Assembly: GCF_900103485.1 (NCBI RefSeq) | Contig: NZ_FNHW01000001.1 | Span: 3,399,163 to 3,463,162 of the forward strand | Reading direction: 5' to 3' | Source: Fictibacillus solisalsi | GTDB taxonomy: Bacteria > Bacillota > Bacilli > Bacillales > Fictibacillaceae | Length of the DNA stretch: 64,000 nt | In this document: positions 6,919 through 15,345 of the stretch, piece by piece | Layout: each line of letters starts with the position of its first letter | How positions within the stretch are numbered: position 1 is the stretch's first letter | Notes under the pieces: model-generated | The model's database searches: none | The model's input: the letters and a program-made list of their open reading frames with translations, nothing else | Told to the model about the DNA's origin: nothing | Program-made: the position numbers and the translations under genes

Positions 6919-8603
6919 CTCCATAAGGTGGCACGGGTAATTCCCAGACGCTTGGCGGCCCGTGTTTGATTATATTCTTCTTCTTTTAAGACGAGATGAA
7001 TGATTTTCTCTTCAATTTCATTCATGGTTCCCTGCAGCAGATGAGAGACATCCTTCTCATCACTTGCCTCATTCTGCCTCAATAATCCGAGAACTGCTTT
7101 TTTTTCCAGACTGTAGCCTTTTTCTTTGACTACCGCATCCTTAATCAGGGCCTTAAGCTGTGACACATTTCCTCGCCAGTCGTACTGCACAAGCTGTGAA
7201 AGGGCATCTTCTTTGATCCGGATGGCTGTCGTACCCATTCTCTGGTGAAAACGGGCCATAAAATAAGAGACAAGTTCGGGTATATCCTCTCTACGTTCCC
7301 TGAGGGCCGGTACCCTTATTCTGTTAAGGCTGTCATGATACAGCAGGCTGCTCCATCTTTCTTCGTTCGAGGTCAGGGAAGCAATAACCAAAACCCCGGA
7401 TTTGCTGATCTCCATTACCTTTTGAATGAACGCTTCAGCCTGGATTTCATTCAGCCTGTGAATCGAATGGATATAAACGGTCGCGATAGCGTGATCGAGT
7501 GATAATTCCTGCAATGTCAAAACATCACTGGCGGAAATGGATGAGAACAATCCTTGAGATCCAAATTGCAGATAATGAACATACTGTGCCAGCAGCCTTT
7601 TGCCTGTCCCTCTTTCTCCAAGCAGCAGCAGGGGGTGAGAAGATTTATACGACGAGGCTTGCTCCACACATTCCATCATCGCCTGACTTTGATGAATCAG
7701 GAATGGCCGGTGAGCAACGGTTTGAACCTCCAACTGGTTTTTGCCACTCGAGGATGTTGTCCGTTTCACCAAAAACAAGAGAAATTCTTCCTCTCCGATT
7801 GAGATGAAATGAACCGAAAGATGCAGCTGTTCTTCCTCCTGCTGAAGAATATGGTGATAGGTTTTACCAGGGGTATATTCCGGCGCCTGCAAGCTTTCAA
7901 GCAGTTGATCGCTAAGTGGACGAGCAGAAAATGTATCCCAGTTTTCATATAAAATGGCGCCTTCTTTTGATAGAACCATCCAATCTGGCGCAGCGAGCGT
8001 GAGGACCGCCCGCTGCAGCTCTGTTTCCTGAATTTTTTTCTGCAGCACCTGATGCATGGTGCTGGCCCTCCCGAAAGCATCCATAATGGCTTCCTTGCCA
8101 GACTGGATTAAAATCCCGGTTATTCCATTGTGTGCAGCCGCATTGACAGTTACCACATCCCCCATGATCAGCTCATACCCTTCCCGCTTCAGCCGCTGTA
8201 CAAGGGGAATGGTCTCCTTTTCTGTTTCAATGGTGAACACTTCAATCGAAATATCCAGCACGTCTGTGATTGCCCTGGCACCGAGTGTAATGTTTGAGAA
8301 GCCGACAATGGCTTTTTTTCCGTTAAAATCATTGGCCAATGTTAATACGCGAAGCATGTCGTAACCGGAAACGTGAACATCGATAACAGGAATCCCCACT
8401 TCGTCCTGTATCAGTTTAGCCGTGCCTCCACGGCTAATGATCACCTCATAGCCTTCCTTTTCAGCCTTCCTGGCGATTTCCACACCTTCATGCAAATTTC
8501 CGATTTCAATATGTACATCCAGCTCATCCTGCTCGCTGGCGCTGTTTTCTATTAAATTTTTCATGGTGGCATACGGAGCCACGAACAGTGTTTTAATTTT
8601 CAT
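6903..8603 (-). CDS. PrpR-type regulator with degenerate AAA+ domain (no GAFTGA)
   Basis: 566 residues. Residues 1-190 match the PrpR_N sensor domain (ISRGGTAKLIQDE, DVHVSGYDMLR), and a PAS-like region follows to about 300. Then comes an AAA+ domain with a recognisable Walker A (GERGTGKR) and sensor segment (RVPALRERREDIPEL), and a Fis-type helix-turn-helix at the end (NQTRAAKRLGITRATLWRKLKK). The stretch that should hold the sigma-54 contact loop GAFTGA is deleted, and the usual Walker B LFLDEI is replaced by VYIHSI. Enhancer-binding proteins need both to open sigma-54 complexes, so this protein probably acts on a sigma-A promoter. It lies directly upstream of the acid sugar operon and likely senses that substrate. 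Confidence 0.8.
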   Translation of the reverse strand: MKIKTLFVAPYATMKNLIENSASEQDELDVHIEIGNLHEGVEIARKAEKEGYEVIISRGGTAKLIQDEVGIPVIDVHVSGYDMLRVLTLANDFNGKKAIVGFSNITLGARAITDVLDISIEVFTIETEKETIPLVQRLKREGYELIMGDVVTVNAAAHNGITGILIQSGKEAIMDAFGRASTMHQVLQKKIQETELQRAVLTLAAPDWMVLSKEGAILYENWDTFSARPLSDQLLESLQAPEYTPGKTYHHILQQEEEQLHLSVHFISIGEEEFLLFLVKRTTSSSGKNQLEVQTVAHRPFLIHQSQAMMECVEQASSYKSSHPLLLLGERGTGKRLLAQYVHYLQFGSQGLFSSISASDVLTLQELSLDHAIATVYIHSIHRLNEIQAEAFIQKVMEISKSGVLVIASLTSNEERWSSLLYHDSLNRIRVPALRERREDIPELVSYFMARFHQRMGTTAIRIKEDALSQLVQYDWRGNVSQLKALIKDAVVKEKGYSLEKKAVLGLLRQNEASDEKDVSHLLQGTMNEIEEKIIHLVLKEEEYNQTRAAKRLGITRATLWRKLKK

Positions 8604-8704
8604 TAGGCGACACCCGCTGTTTGTATGATCATATTCCTAGTATAGCGTAAATCGGACGAAGGTTATAACCAGATCACTGGTCGTCAGGGCAGAGACCATG
8701 CAGG

Positions 8705-9607
8705 CTAAACCATAAAATACAGAAAAAACGGCAGGGTAACAAGACTTAAAAGCGTGCTTACAAGTGTGGCACTCGAGACAAATTCAGGTTCTGTACCATA
8801 TTGAAGCGCATAGATGGTCGTGTTGGCAGCTGTTGGCATGGCAGCCATTAGAATCATGATGGATTTCAAGAGATTGTCAACGGGGAGAGCAAGCGTGATC
8901 AAAAACGCAATAAAAGGCGACAATCCAAGCTTGATGGCAATGGAAAGCGAGATTTTTTCCATCTGAAGCTTTTTGATGGAGATGTTGGCCAATGTCATGC
9001 CAAGGACAATCATGATCATAGGAATCGTTGCATTTGCAACAAGATCGATAGCTTCTGACATGGTCTTACTCAATGAAAAAGGCAGCAACTGAAGGATTAA
9101 ACCGGCCACAGCTCCATACACAATGGGTAAACGGACGACGGCTCGCAGCGCAGAGCGGAACCCGTCGCTGTCAGGACTTCCTTTGGCAGCAAAGTAAACC
9201 CCTACGGTACACATGACAAGCTGCTGGGCAACCATAAGAACAATGGCATAATCCAACCCTGCAGCGCCAAAGGCAAACAGCGCAACCGGTGTACCGTAGT
9301 TTCCATTGTTCATAAAAGCGGATGCCAAGATCATTCCACAGGCCTGACATTGGTTGTATCCCCGGATAAAACTAACAAGATAGGCCGCTCCGATTAAGAC
9401 AAAACATAAAGCAAAGGTAAAGATAAACATGTACACATGGGTGTGGGTAAAATGTGTTTCATAAAATGTACGAAACACCAGAAAGGGCGACAATAAATAC
9501 ACCGACACTCTGGACAGTGATTTAGGATCCAACCCAAGCGTTTTTTGCCCGACAAACCCAATGCCGAAAATAAAAAAAACCGGCAGCAATATCCCCAGTA
9601 ATTCCAT
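8705..9607 (-). CDS. AEC family transporter (auxin efflux carrier/malate permease-like)
   Basis: About 300 residues with ten predicted hydrophobic segments. AEC features include FMNNGNYGTPVALFAFG in the fourth region and ATIPMIMIVLGMTLA later, with a closing PTAANTTIYALQYG. The family exports or imports organic anions such as malate. The ATG at 9607 is chosen over the in-frame ATG at 9616, because AAGGG touches the latter with no spacing and is 9 bases from the former. The gene is downstream of the acid sugar regulator in the same direction. Substrate unassigned. Confidence 0.78.
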   Translation of the reverse strand: MELLGILLPVFFIFGIGFVGQKTLGLDPKSLSRVSVYLLSPFLVFRTFYETHFTHTHVYMFIFTFALCFVLIGAAYLVSFIRGYNQCQACGMILASAFMNNGNYGTPVALFAFGAAGLDYAIVLMVAQQLVMCTVGVYFAAKGSPDSDGFRSALRAVVRLPIVYGAVAGLILQLLPFSLSKTMSEAIDLVANATIPMIMIVLGMTLANISIKKLQMEKISLSIAIKLGLSPFIAFLITLALPVDNLLKSIMILMAAMPTAANTTIYALQYGTEPEFVSSATLVSTLLSLVTLPFFLYFMV

Positions 9608-9781
9608 CGTCTTCATCCCTTATCATGTTTTGAATTCATTATAACACCTCCATCTGAGAGACTGGACCAATAATTTCCCAAAGTATGGATTTAAACAAAA
9701 TGACGATCCATGGCTTCAGCTTTTCGTTGCTGTTTTTCCAGGTACTTTTATAGGCCCCTTTTCCAATCCGGCAAAAAGGTT

Positions 9782-9831
9782 AAAAAAACGGCGGACTTTT
9801 TTAGGCTTATCAAACCATGAAAGTCTGCCGT
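9782..9831 (-). terminator. Terminator of the hxlR-type gene
   Basis: Minus-strand 12-base stem ACGGCAGACTTT/AAAGTCCGCCGT with one G-U pair, then a T7 run. Confidence 0.75.
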
Positions 9832-9836
9832 CTGTA

Positions 9837-10181
9837 TTATCCCTCCACTAAAACAAGGGATTTATCTTCATAATTTCGCTCAATGTGTTTTTCTCCCCAT
9901 GCACAGAGGGAATCAAGAATTTCCTTGAGCGACCATCCGTATTCAGTAAGTGAGTATTCCACTTTTGGAGGAATCTGCTGATAAATCTTACGTTCGATCA
10001 CGCCGTCCGCCTCAAGCTCACGAAGCTGCTGGGTCAGCATTTTTTGAGTAATCGTGGGCATGGAACGCTTTAGCTCACTTGTTCGTTTTGTTCCTTTGAT
10101 GAGATGGCATAAAATCACGACCTTCCACTTTCCCCCGATGACTTCCAAGGCAGCCTCTACAGGAATGTTATACTTCTTCAC
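9837..10181 (-). CDS. HxlR family winged-helix regulator
   Basis: 114 residues, typical of HxlR/YodB proteins: N-terminal ALEVIGGKWKVVILCHL, recognition region ITQKMLTQQLRELEADGVIERK, wing KVEYSLTEYG. One cysteine at about residue 25 sits in the helix that carries the redox-active cysteine of YodB/HypR-type sensors, so quinone or electrophile sensing is possible but unproven. The gene is divergent from a DHA1-type efflux gene. Repeated ACTTTAAAGT palindromes lie between them, which makes the transporter its likely target. Confidence 0.85.
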   Translation of the reverse strand: MKKYNIPVEAALEVIGGKWKVVILCHLIKGTKRTSELKRSMPTITQKMLTQQLRELEADGVIERKIYQQIPPKVEYSLTEYGWSLKEILDSLCAWGEKHIERNYEDKSLVLVEG

Positions 10182-10266
10182 TTTATTTCCTCCTTATGGT
10201 TACTTTTTTGTTCCTATATATCATTTTTAACTCTATATATTTTAATCAACCGTATAAACCTTTCAC

Positions 10267-10295
10267 ATCATACCATAAGATTTAAGGTGTTTCAA
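10267..10295 (-). promoter_or_regulatory. Sigma-A promoter of the hxlR-type gene
   Basis: Minus strand -35 TTGAAA (10295-10290), 17-base spacer, -10 TATGAT (10272-10267): a strong match. Confidence 0.65.
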
Positions 10296-10311
10296 TATCG
10301 CAGGTACAGGC

Positions 10312-10378
10312 ACTTTAAAGTACCTATTGCACTTATTGGTTCCTATAGAACCCGGGAGTGTCTGCCGCACTTTAAAGT
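10312..10378. promoter_or_regulatory. Paired ACTTTAAAGT palindromes, candidate HxlR operators
   Basis: The sequence GCACTTTAAAGTAC occurs twice, with its perfect 10-base palindrome core at 10312-10321 and 10369-10378, start to start 57 bases. The second copy ends just before a weak plus-strand promoter candidate (TTCTCA 10385-10390, 17 bases, CATAAT 10408-10413). The rest of the 319-base divergent interval (10182-10500) shows nothing else clear. Confidence 0.55.
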
Positions 10379-10500
10379 ACGTACTTCTCAATGCGTCAGT
10401 TCTCCCCCATAATAACCCTAGTCAGCGGCACAGATATCCGGGCCCATGTGCAGAACAAGCTGATTTATTACGGTTTAAAACTTTGAAAGGAGAAATTCTT

Positions 10501-11712
10501 ATGTCTTCACATACAGTTACACAACAAACACAAACAGCAGAGAAGAAAGGAGCGTTTGCTCTGTTGGCACTGGCGATCAGTGCTTTCGGCATCGGCACAA
10601 CAGAGTTTGTGCCGGTTGGACTCCTCTCCTCTTTGGCCGATGACTTATCGGTTTCCATTACCCTTGCCGGCCTTCTTATTTCAGGATACGCGCTGGGTGT
10701 TGCTTTTGGCGCACCCGTCCTTACAGCGCTCACCAGCCGGTTGAACCGAAAAACGCTATTATTGCTTTTAATGATTGTTTTTATCGTAGGAAACACGGTC
10801 GCCTCGCTTAGCCACAGCTTTGCTTTGCTGCTTATCGCACGCGTAATCACGGCATTTTCGCATGGTGTCTTCTTTTCTATCGGATCAACAATCGCTGCGG
10901 ATCTCGTTCCGGAAAACAAAAGAGCCAGTGCGATTGCCATTATGTTTACTGGCCTCACTGTGGCAACCGTCACCGGAGTGCCGCTTGGAACATTTGTCGG
11001 TCAAACCTTCGGCTGGAGAGCGACATTTGCCGCAGTAGCCTTATTAGGTGTAATTGCCTTTTTCGCCAGCTTGTTTCTCATACCAAACCATTTAAAAATG
11101 GGAACAAAATCTTCCATCCGTGACCAGGTGAAACTGGTGACAAACGGCAGACTGCTTCTTGCCTTCGCCATTACTGCACTTGGCTATGGCGGAACCTTTG
11201 TCGCCTTTACCTTCCTGGCACCGATCTTAGAGAACATTACCGGTTACCAGCCAAAGACCGTCAGTATCATTCTGCTGGTGTACGGAGCAGCCATCGCGAT
11301 TGGCAATACGATTGGGGGAAAAGCTGCCAATACAAACCCGATCAAGGCGTTGTTCTGGATGTTTGTGGTTCAGGCAATCGTCCTCTTTATCCTGTCCTTT
11401 ACAGCACCCATGAAAGCAGTAGGAACCATCACGATTGTGATTATGGGACTCTTTGCCTTTATGAACGTACCGGGACTGCAGGTGTATGTGGTTCAGCTTG
11501 CTGAAAAATACGTCCCATCTGCGGTCGATGTTGCTTCAGCGATCAATATTGCCGCATTTAACGTGGGGATTGCGATTGGAGCCTATGTTGGGGGCATTGT
11601 CGTTGACTCCATCGGGTTAATCCACACTCCATGGGTAGGCGGACTCATGGTCGTCGGCGCCGTTCTTCTTACGGCATGGAGCCGGGTACTGGAACGAAAA
11701 ACAGCTAAATAA
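10501..11712 (+). CDS. DHA1 family MFS transporter (AraJ/YdhP-like)
   Basis: 403 residues, twelve hydrophobic segments. The N-terminal signature GIGTTEFVPVGLLSSLADDL and motif A-like SRLNRKTLLL after helix 2 place it with the AraJ/YdhP/YtbD sugar or drug efflux group. GAAAGGAG 8 bases before the ATG at 10501 fixes the start; the frame is open further upstream but has no ribosome site. It faces an HxlR regulator, the common layout for an inducible efflux pump. Substrate unknown. Confidence 0.85.
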   Translation: MSSHTVTQQTQTAEKKGAFALLALAISAFGIGTTEFVPVGLLSSLADDLSVSITLAGLLISGYALGVAFGAPVLTALTSRLNRKTLLLLLMIVFIVGNTVASLSHSFALLLIARVITAFSHGVFFSIGSTIAADLVPENKRASAIAIMFTGLTVATVTGVPLGTFVGQTFGWRATFAAVALLGVIAFFASLFLIPNHLKMGTKSSIRDQVKLVTNGRLLLAFAITALGYGGTFVAFTFLAPILENITGYQPKTVSIILLVYGAAIAIGNTIGGKAANTNPIKALFWMFVVQAIVLFILSFTAPMKAVGTITIVIMGLFAFMNVPGLQVYVVQLAEKYVPSAVDVASAINIAAFNVGIAIGAYVGGIVVDSIGLIHTPWVGGLMVVGAVLLTAWSRVLERKTAK

Positions 11713-11724
11713 TGATAATAGAAT

Positions 11725-11756
11725 AAAAAAGGGATGCGGACACGCATCCCTTTTTT
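11725..11756. terminator. Bidirectional terminator between MFS gene and psuG
   Basis: Perfect stem GGGATGCG/CGCATCCC with a 4-base loop, flanked by A6 and T6, serving both convergent genes. Confidence 0.9.
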
Positions 11757-11758
11757 AT

Positions 11759-12697
11759 TTATACAAACCCCATTTGTGCCCTCGGCTGCTGCTTCATAAA
11801 GGCAACGGCGATCTTAGCCGCCACTTCGGCATTATGCTTGATTAGTGCGATATTGGTTTCCACGCTTTTCCCGGCAGTGAGCTGTTTGATGCTGTTCAGC
11901 AAAAACGGCGTGATGTTTTTGCCCGCTATGTGCTGTTCATCCGCCTGATGAAGTGCTTTCAGAATCACTTCTTCCATTTTGTCATGATTCATCGCATATG
12001 CTAAAGGCACCGGATTGGCAATCACAGCACCACCTTGCAGGTTAAGCTTCCACTTGATTTGCAGCATACGTGCAATCTCTTCAGGAGTATCGGTCCTGAA
12101 ATCTACGCTAAATCCACTTTCTCTTGAATAAAAGGACGGAAATTCATCGGTTTGGTAGCCCACGACCGGTACACCCTGTGTTTCAAGGTATTCCAGTGTT
12201 CTCCCGATATCCAGTATGGACTTTACCCCTGCACAGACAACGGCAACGTTGGTTTGAGCAAGCTCTTTCAGGTCCGCCGAGATATCCATCGAATCTTCCG
12301 CCCCTCGGTGCACGCCGCCAATGCCTCCTGTTGCAAATACAGAAATACCGGCCAAATCGGCGGCGATCATCGTGGCTGCGACGGTTGTGGCCCCTGTTTT
12401 CCCAGAGGAAAGGATATAAGAAAAGTCCCTGCGGCTTACTTTTTCCACCTCCCCTCTCTCTGCAAACTCCTGCAGCTCTCCGTCATTTAAGCCGATCTTT
12501 ATTTTTCCATTCATGATACCGATTGTTGCCGGCACTGCTCCATTGTCTCTAATGATCTGCTCGACATCCCGGGCCATCTGCACATTTTGCGGATAAGGCA
12601 TGCCGTGTGAAATAATGGTGGTCTCCAGGGCTACAACAGGGCTTTTGGCAGCAAGAGCCTGTTTCACTTCTTCTGTATACGTTAAATAGAAACGCAT
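11759..12697 (-). CDS. psuG: Pseudouridine-5'-phosphate glycosidase
   Basis: 312 residues, complete. Hallmark segments: [16 protein letters not shown] near residue 23, [22 protein letters not shown] near 120-145 and [17 protein letters not shown] near 180. The enzyme splits the C-C bond of pseudouridine 5'-phosphate into uracil and ribose 5-phosphate. A strong site (GGAGG, 7 bases from the ATG) lies inside the end of psuK, and the two genes overlap by 16 bases, so translation is coupled. Confidence 0.92.
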   Translation of the reverse strand: MRFYLTYTEEVKQALAAKSPVVALETTIISHGMPYPQNVQMARDVEQIIRDNGAVPATIGIMNGKIKIGLNDGELQEFAERGEVEKVSRRDFSYILSSGKTGATTVAATMIAADLAGISVFATGGIGGVHRGAEDSMDISADLKELAQTNVAVVCAGVKSILDIGRTLEYLETQGVPVVGYQTDEFPSFYSRESGFSVDFRTDTPEEIARMLQIKWKLNLQGGAVIANPVPLAYAMNHDKMEEVILKALHQADEQHIAGKNITPFLLNSIKQLTAGKSVETNIALIKHNAEVAAKIAVAFMKQQPRAQMGFV

Positions 12698-13785
12698 TCG
12701 TTTTCCTCCATTAGCTTCGTCATCCTCCCAGCGGTAAGATGCGGGTAAACGGATAATCCGGTCTGCAGGGTTAAGGAGGCCAGTGCGAGCCCATATTGGC
12801 AGGACTGAACAAAGTCCTTTTTCTCCGATAAGCCAAACAGATAGCCCGCTGCAAAGGCATCTCCGGCACCAGTTACATCAACCGTTTTTACCTGAAAAGC
12901 AGGCAGGTGAACGGCTTCCTGTCCGGATGAGGCAAACACCCCCTGGCTTCCGAGTGTGATGATGACATTTTTCACGCCAAATCCGTGAATTTTCCGTGCA
13001 GCTTCTTTGCAGTCCTCCAATCCATGAATCTCCATGCCGGCGATGGTCTCTGCTTCCTCCTTATTCGGCAGTATAGTGTGAATGCCGGTTAGAGATTTCA
13101 TCAATTTCTTCGATTTGATTGTGGAAACCGGGTCAACAATCACCGGTATGTTTTCCAGCTTGCAGCGTTCCGTAAGATAAAACAACGTCTGTTCAGGAAG
13201 GTTCGTGTCCAGTACAACCAGGCTGGATTGGGCGATGTGGGGCCATTTTTGCATAATGAACGGCACGGTCAACTGTTCATAGATGTTCATGTCGGCAACG
13301 GCAACGGCCATATTACCGTTTTTGTCCAAGAGTGCAGTGTAAGTACCTGTTGTCTGTTTCTTATCTTTGTGAATCTGGCTCGTATCCACGCCGTATTTGC
13401 CAGTATTCTTAATGACCCATTCTCCTTCTTTATCATCGCCCACAGTACTGATCAGGCTTACGAATACCCCGAGCCGGCCGAGATTTTCACTTATGTTTCG
13501 AACGACACCGCCGCAGGTTTCCGTCATGGTCACCGGGTTGGAGGTTTCATATTGGATCGTTTCTCTGCATATGGCTTTTCTGTCCATATGGGCCCCGCCA
13601 ATACAAGTAACTCCTTTTGGCTCCGGCAAAATATAGGCACGCCCTTTGATCCTGCCGCTTTTTATCAAGCTGGTAATATAACCGGACACTGCGGAGCGAT
13701 CCAAATCTAATTCATCTGCGATTTCTCGTTGGCTGATGAAGGGGTTCCGTTGGATCATACCAAGGATTTGAGACTCCTTATCCAT
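12682..13785 (-). CDS. psuK: Pseudouridine kinase with N-terminal helix-turn-helix
   Basis: 367 residues. Residues 1-55 form a winged helix-turn-helix ([24 protein letters not shown]). Residues 58-360 are a PfkB-type ribokinase-fold kinase with the second family signature [16 protein letters not shown] (catalytic Asp) and ILPNKEEAE. PsuK phosphorylates pseudouridine for PsuG, whose gene overlaps downstream. The kinase-HTH fusion occurs in other Firmicutes YeiC-like proteins; autoregulation by the HTH is plausible but unproven. The interval to 13870 holds an AT-rich CTAAAACTAATTTAG dyad that could be its operator. No pseudouridine transporter is seen nearby. Confidence 0.88.
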   Translation of the reverse strand: MDKESQILGMIQRNPFISQREIADELDLDRSAVSGYITSLIKSGRIKGRAYILPEPKGVTCIGGAHMDRKAICRETIQYETSNPVTMTETCGGVVRNISENLGRLGVFVSLISTVGDDKEGEWVIKNTGKYGVDTSQIHKDKKQTTGTYTALLDKNGNMAVAVADMNIYEQLTVPFIMQKWPHIAQSSLVVLDTNLPEQTLFYLTERCKLENIPVIVDPVSTIKSKKLMKSLTGIHTILPNKEEAETIAGMEIHGLEDCKEAARKIHGFGVKNVIITLGSQGVFASSGQEAVHLPAFQVKTVDVTGAGDAFAAGYLFGLSEKKDFVQSCQYGLALASLTLQTGLSVYPHLTAGRMTKLMEENECVSI

Positions 13786-13870
13786 AAACTACATCCTTTC
13801 CCAACCATTTTTTACTAAATTAGTTTTAGTTTAAACGTCAGTTAAGAGGTCGTCCACTGATTTCTGAAAA

Positions 13871-14366
13871 TTAAAAAACATTATCCCCCTGCAACCTGCG
13901 TAGTTTGGCGAGTGCCTGTTTTCTCCAGGATTTAACGGCGCTGATGCTTACCCCCTCCTCATCCGCAATCTCAGTCTCTTTCATTTGATGAAACAGCTTT
14001 TTACACGACCCATGTCCTCTGTCTGGGAGTAAGGTGGGACAAATACATCTCCAATACCTCTTGTTCAAGAGGTAGGACACCGCCTTCATAAGGGATCGTT
14101 TCTGTCAGTTCCAAAGAGAATCCCACATGGACGGCCTTAAATTTCGTTTCTTTTTTCAATAGTTCCAGCATTTTTCCCCGTACCGTTCTGTAGACATAGG
14201 GCCCAAATTCCCCCTTGCTTTCCTCAAACCTCAGGCTTGCTTCCCACAGGCCAATCAGCCCGGCCTGATAGTACTCATCAAAGCGGTTGGCCACCCCAAG
14301 TGTACGGATCTGTGATTTGATCAAAGGCTCGAACTGTTGAGCCAATTCTTCAAACGTCATGTGCAT
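13871..14366 (-). pseudogene. SigO-like sigma-70 factor split by a one-base frameshift
   Basis: Frame 1 starts at an ATG at 14366 (AAAGGA 9 bases upstream) and encodes sigma region 2 (FDEYYQAGLIGLWEASLRFEE, YVYRTVRGKMLELLKKE), then the start of region 4, LTPRQRTWVV, and stops at a TAA near 14003. From there a shifted frame continues region 4 to a stop at 13871: KKLFHQMKETEIADEEGV, then SISAVKSWRKQALAKLRRL. Skipping the U of GTG TAA AAA restores an uninterrupted domain of about 165 residues. Neighbouring DUF1659, DUF2922 and YvrJ genes recall the B. subtilis yvrI/sigO locus. It could be decayed, read by +1 frameshifting, or a sequence error. Confidence 0.75.
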
Positions 14367-14573
14367 CTTCCATAATCCTTTATCAGACACGTGCCTTCAT
14401 TTATTCCGCCGGTACCTTAAAACTACTGTCTGATACAGCGCCTGTCATATCACCAAAACCAGTAAATAGTGGGGTGAAAGCCCTCGGAAAACCGATTTTC
14501 GCTTTATGAAACATGAATTATGAAGGTTTTTGAATGATAAAAAACAATAAAGGAATCTTTTTTCGTGAAGATG

Positions 14574-14615
14574 CCTCCTTTTTCACCAAACGGTCTACTT
14601 ATAGGTGAAAGGAGG
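14574..14615 (+). promoter_or_regulatory. RNA hairpin sequestering the DUF1659 ribosome site
   Basis: CCTCCTTTTTCACC (14574-14587) can pair with GGTGAAAGGAGG (14604-14615), with a two-base bulge and 16-base loop. The 3' arm contains the complete AAAGGAGG Shine-Dalgarno of the gene starting at 14624. No T run follows, so it is not a terminator. Translational control by masking is the simplest reading. Confidence 0.55.
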
Positions 14616-14623
14616 TGAACGAA

Positions 14624-14839
14624 ATGGCCACAACAGCAATCCTGAGCACACAGTTTCGAATGATTTTTGACGGAGGAATGGATGGCGACAGGCAAATTTA
14701 CAAGAATAAAAATTTCTCCAACGTAAAAACGAGTGCAACCCCGGATCAGCTTTATGCGGTAGCCAATGCCCTTGCTCCTTTGCAGCAGCTGCCATTGCTC
14801 TCGGTGGAACGCAATGATTCTCACAGCATCTATGCATAA
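14624..14839 (+). CDS. DUF1659 family small protein
   Basis: 71 residues from the ATG at 14624 (AAAGGAGG 8 bases upstream, inside a hairpin). The sequence resembles DUF1659 proteins: FRMIFDGGMDGDRQIYKNKNFSNV then TPDQLYAVANALAPLQQLPLL. Function unknown. Members are usually encoded beside DUF2922 and YvrJ proteins in Bacillaceae. Here it leads a plus-strand set of three tiny genes, divergent from the split sigma factor, which may drive them. No membrane segment or signal peptide. Confidence 0.75.
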   Translation: MATTAILSTQFRMIFDGGMDGDRQIYKNKNFSNVKTSATPDQLYAVANALAPLQQLPLLSVERNDSHSIYA

Positions 14840-14885
14840 GAAGATGCACGCTTAAACCATGTAAAAAGAAAGGAGGCTTTTATCC

Positions 14886-15104
14886 ATGGCAAAAACATTG
14901 GAACTTCAATTTATCAATGAACAGGACAAAACCGTCACCATCTCCCTTGACTCACCGGCAGAACCGGTTGATCCGGCAGCGGTTAAAGCTGCGATGGACG
15001 CTGTTATCGCTCAAAACATCTTTGTTTCCACTGGCGGCGATTTTGTAAAAAAGAAAGGCGCGCGCATCACGGACCGCTCTGCCAGTGACATTGTCCTTCC
15101 CTAA
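14886..15104 (+). CDS. DUF2922 family small protein
   Basis: 72 residues. The AAGGAGG 9 bases before the ATG is strong. DUF2922 features: LELQFINEQDKTVTISLDSP at the start and the VDPAAVKAAMDAVIAQNIF helix, closing with ASDIVLP. Function unknown. It follows the DUF1659 gene by 46 bases and precedes a YvrJ-like gene; the same trio recurs in other Bacillaceae. A compact soluble beta-alpha fold is likely from composition. Confidence 0.75.
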   Translation: MAKTLELQFINEQDKTVTISLDSPAEPVDPAAVKAAMDAVIAQNIFVSTGGDFVKKKGARITDRSASDIVLP

Positions 15105-15124
15105 TCGAACATAACATGAAATAA

Positions 15125-15160
15125 GGGCTGTTGACCTCTTGTGTCAGCAGCCCTGTTTAT
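15125..15160 (+). terminator. Hairpin between DUF2922 and yvrJ genes, weak terminator
   Basis: GGGCTGTTGAC pairs with GTCAGCAGCCC (one-base bulge) followed by TGTTTATT. The U-tract is poor, so partial read-through into yvrJ is likely. Confidence 0.5.
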
Positions 15161-15199
15161 TAAAAAGCAGGTGATCTTGTGCAAAGGAGGAAGCGAAAA

Positions 15200-15337
15200 A
15201 TGGAACCATGGCTCTCTTTCGTTAGCGATGTTGGCTTTCCAGTCGTAGTGACGTTGTATTTACTGCACCGAATAGAAGGCAAACTCGATACATTGAACCA
15301 CTCGATCCTATCGCTGGCAGAACAGATCCAACGATAG
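15200..15337 (+). CDS. yvrJ: YvrJ family membrane peptide
   Basis: 45 residues from the ATG at 15200, with AAAGGAGG 9 bases upstream. The sequence is MEPWLSFVSDVGFPVVVTLY followed by LLHRIEGKLDTLNHSILSL: a single membrane segment then a short amphipathic helix, the YvrJ pattern. In B. subtilis yvrJ belongs to the sigO/rsoA neighbourhood, which fits the SigO-like gene 0.8 kb away. Function unknown; a holin-like small membrane protein is a loose structural analogy only. Confidence 0.75.
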   Translation: MEPWLSFVSDVGFPVVVTLYLLHRIEGKLDTLNHSILSLAEQIQR

Positions 15338-15345
15338 CAAAAGAA

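Noticed and set aside
14430..14510. Leader resembling a c-di-GMP riboswitch (AGTGGGGTGAAAGCC)
   Set aside because: The conserved P1/P2 stems and tetraloop receptor of GEMM RNAs are not present; only short words agree.
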